Positions 62,175-64,000 of a stretch of DNA of 64,000 bases are shown in pieces. The translations under genes and the position numbers were made by a program. The stretch is from NCBI GenBank assembly GCA_022396035.1, contig JAIOXO010000001.1, positions 62,001 to 126,000 of the forward strand. Direction: 5' to 3'. This stretch comes from Actinomycetes bacterium. Lineage in GTDB: Bacteria; Actinomycetota; Humimicrobiia; Humimicrobiales; Humimicrobiaceae. The stretch's first letter is position 1; every line of letters starts with the position of its first letter. The notes under the pieces were generated by a model. That model was not told the origin of the DNA, made no database searches, and worked only from the letters and a program-made list of their open reading frames with translations.

Positions 62175-63365
62175 ATGAATGAAAAGACTAAGAGAAAGAC
62201 CCTCATCACATTCTATTTTATTTTTGTGCTTTTCGGGGTATCTATCATAATAATAGATCCGCTGGTCCCGGTTATCGCAGAAAAAATAGATGTGGGTTTT
62301 GACAGCATGGGCAATGCCCTTTTCATAGGGTCTATAGCTGCCTTAATTGCTAATATAATATCAGGCAGACTATCGGACAGGGTAGACATAAAGAAACTGG
62401 TGCTTCTGGGGCTCTTCTTGCTTTTCTTGGGTTTTACTATGTTCGGTTTATATCTTAATTTCTTTATATTCATCATTGTAACCATATTCCTCCGGGTGGG
62501 CTTCGGTACCATCGACACCTCCATACATTCATTTTCCTCCAAGCTATTCAAGAACAATATAAGCAGAATTTTTCTCAAACTTGATATAGCCTGGTATTCA
62601 GGTGCGGTGATGGGTCCCCTGGTAGTAAGCGGAGTCCTGTACCTGGATCTACAGCCTGGATATTTGTTCCTTGGCTTTGCTTTTCTTTATGTAATATTTA
62701 TGATCGTGTTTTACCGGATATGTCCCAAAAAAAGGATCGAAACTGAGATCCCTTCCGGCACCATTGCGGAAAGCAGTCCCCGGAAGCCGATCTTATCCAT
62801 TCTGAAGGATCCCGGCGTAATTTTGGCCAGTATGATCCTGTTTATTTTTCTGGGAGCCTTAATGGGACTTTCCACCTGGATGACCACCTATTTTTTGGGC
62901 CTGGGTGTAAGGGTAGCATATGGTTCAGCGGTGCTGTCCCTTTATTGGCTGTTTTCCATTATTGGCATGATAATAACCACAAAACTGGTCTCAAAATACA
63001 AAGAGGTAAATGTTCTTTTTTACAGCTGTATGGCCGGTATGGTGTTTCTGACTGCATTCAGTTTCATACCTGTTATTTATGTAAAAATAATAGCTCTGGC
63101 CCTGCAGGGAATGTGCTTTGCGGCCATATTTCCCCTTACAACATCAATTGCCGCCCACAGGGATACCGGTAATTCCGGCACCATCCTTGGTTTTACCATC
63201 GCTCTTGCTTTCGCCGGTTCTATTATCTTTCAGCCTGTATATGGCTACATAACAGAGTACTTCGGGAAGGGTTATATAGCTTATATAGCCCTTGGAGGCA
63301 GTGCTCTTGGGTTTATTACTGTCTCACTGCTATTCAGGCTAATAAGGAAAGAAGAGAAAAGATAA
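62175..63365 (+). CDS. MFS transporter
   Basis: 396 residues, twelve predicted helices in two halves. The loop between helices 2 and 3 reads ISGRLSDRVDIKKLVLLGL, the MFS G-x-x-x-D-R signature. The central loop (ICPKKRIETEIPSGTIAESSPRKP) separates the halves. Substrate unknown; general exporter-type fold. AGGAGAT lies ten bases before the ATG. No regulator adjacent. Confidence 0.88.
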   Translation: MNEKTKRKTLITFYFIFVLFGVSIIIIDPLVPVIAEKIDVGFDSMGNALFIGSIAALIANIISGRLSDRVDIKKLVLLGLFLLFLGFTMFGLYLNFFIFIIVTIFLRVGFGTIDTSIHSFSSKLFKNNISRIFLKLDIAWYSGAVMGPLVVSGVLYLDLQPGYLFLGFAFLYVIFMIVFYRICPKKRIETEIPSGTIAESSPRKPILSILKDPGVILASMILFIFLGALMGLSTWMTTYFLGLGVRVAYGSAVLSLYWLFSIIGMIITTKLVSKYKEVNVLFYSCMAGMVFLTAFSFIPVIYVKIIALALQGMCFAAIFPLTTSIAAHRDTGNSGTILGFTIALAFAGSIIFQPVYGYITEYFGKGYIAYIALGGSALGFITVSLLFRLIRKEEKR

Positions 63366-63556
63366 GGGTAATTATTTTATAGAGGTTTGAACTCCCTCCC
63401 GCCAGATTTTTTTTAAAAATCTTTAATTGAATAACTTTCTATATAACTATTTTTAGTAATAAAAAAAATTCTAAATATAATTTGTTATAAGACTATGCAA
63501 ATTATGCTAATATTTAGACAGTGATTATTTTTTTATAAGTTAGGGAAAAATCAGTT

Positions 63557-64000
63557 ATGGAAAAGAGAATATTGGGGAAAACTAAAGAAAGGTTATCCAT
63601 AATCGGTTTTGGTGGAATTGTGGTAACAGATGAGACTGCAAGTAATGCTTCAAGATATGTTTCAAAAGCTATTGACCGCGGTATTAATTATTTCGATGTT
63701 GCCCCAGAATATGGAAATGCTCAAGAAATGTTGGGGCCAGCTCTAAAGCCATATCGCAAAGATGTATTTCTTGCTTGTAAAACGCATGAAGTGACGGCAA
63801 AAGGAGCAGAAAGAGAGTTTAAGGATTCCCTGAAAAAATTAAAGACAGATTATTTTGACCTCTATCAAATGCACCAGGCAACAACCCTTGATGAAGTGAA
63901 GCAGATTATGGGTCCAGGTGGTGCTCTTGAGTATTTTATTAAAGCTAAGGATAAAGGATATGTAAAATATCTTGGATTTACCGCCCATTCAGAAGAAGCA
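63557..64000 (+). CDS. Aldo/keto reductase, cut by window end
   Basis: 148 codons visible from the ATG at 63557, running off the window. KRILGKTKERLSIIGFGGIVV, KAIDRGINYFDVAPEYGNAQEMLGPALKP (catalytic Asp and Tyr), VFLACKTHE (Lys), LKTDYFDLYQMHQ (His) follow the AKR pattern, nearest the Fe-S-containing or YqhD-unrelated bacterial AKR group with an AKAKDKGYVKYLGFTAHS-like segment. Reduces aldehydes with NADPH. Confidence 0.88.
   Translation, partial: MEKRILGKTKERLSIIGFGGIVVTDETASNASRYVSKAIDRGINYFDVAPEYGNAQEMLGPALKPYRKDVFLACKTHEVTAKGAEREFKDSLKKLKTDYFDLYQMHQATTLDEVKQIMGPGGALEYFIKAKDKGYVKYLGFTAHSEEA

Overview
The window reads as a chromosome segment of an anaerobic, heterotrophic bacterium of moderate to low GC with Gram-positive-like habits. 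The signs are strong AGGAGG ribosome sites, many TTG/GTG starts, the order tig-clpP-clpX-valS, lipoprotein solute-binding proteins, a GlpP-type antiterminator, and a corrinoid protein with an MttB-family methyltransferase. tRNA genes encode their CCA ends. I cannot fix the phylum from sequence alone; an uncultured Actinomycetota or Firmicutes-like lineage is possible.

Layout. 1-5.9 kb (minus): valS (C-terminus off the edge), clpX, clpP, tig. 6.0-10.7 kb: a membrane-anchored GH99-like protein, five tRNAs, a secreted protein with four Ig-like repeats, a small PLDc_N membrane protein and two more tRNAs. 10.7-13.8 kb (minus): a methyltransferase, murI, rph and rdgB. 13.8-22.7 kb (minus): a mannoside operon (solute-binding lipoprotein, two permeases, URO-D-like protein, LacI regulator, GH38 alpha-mannosidase) behind a consensus promoter whose start carries a LacI-type operator. 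23.0-31.4 kb (minus): a second operon (aldose-epimerase-like, UxuA-like, second GH38, ABC permease, solute-binding protein, permease). 31.4-35.4 kb (minus): isomerase, class I aldolase and FGGY kinase, which together form a sugar-to-DHAP route. 35.5-41.2 kb: a glpP gene, an FAD oxidase with its Fe-S partner, and a corrinoid protein/MttB operon on the plus strand.

The regulatory DNA links these operons. One operator (TGAAAyCGATAmCA, directly after the -10) occurs at both the mannoside operon and the corrinoid/methyltransferase operon. A 16-bp-stem terminator-like leader with the same upstream GTTGGC box occurs before both the epimerase/GH38/ABC operon and the FAD/Fe-S oxidase operon, and a GlpP-type antiterminator gene lies between them. 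My inference is that sugar and methyl-group catabolism are wired together by one repressor and one antiterminator.

41.3-45.6 kb holds a NifU-like protein under a palindromic promoter, a polyferredoxin diverging from a Crp/Fnr regulator, a HEPN/MNT pair, a truncated tRNA-Val and an SPFH protein. 45.9-54.1 kb is an island of decay (frameshifted or stop-containing methyltransferase, SDR, DUF2442-like and other fragments, a receiver-domain remnant, a transposase remnant) surrounding an intact RpoD-type sigma factor and a two-gene hypothetical cell-surface pair. 54.3-64 kb holds single metabolic and stress genes: a DMT transporter, SDR, cyclase, a secreted trigger-factor-like PPIase lipoprotein, a staygreen homologue, an MsrAB lipoprotein, an MFS transporter and a partial aldo/keto reductase.
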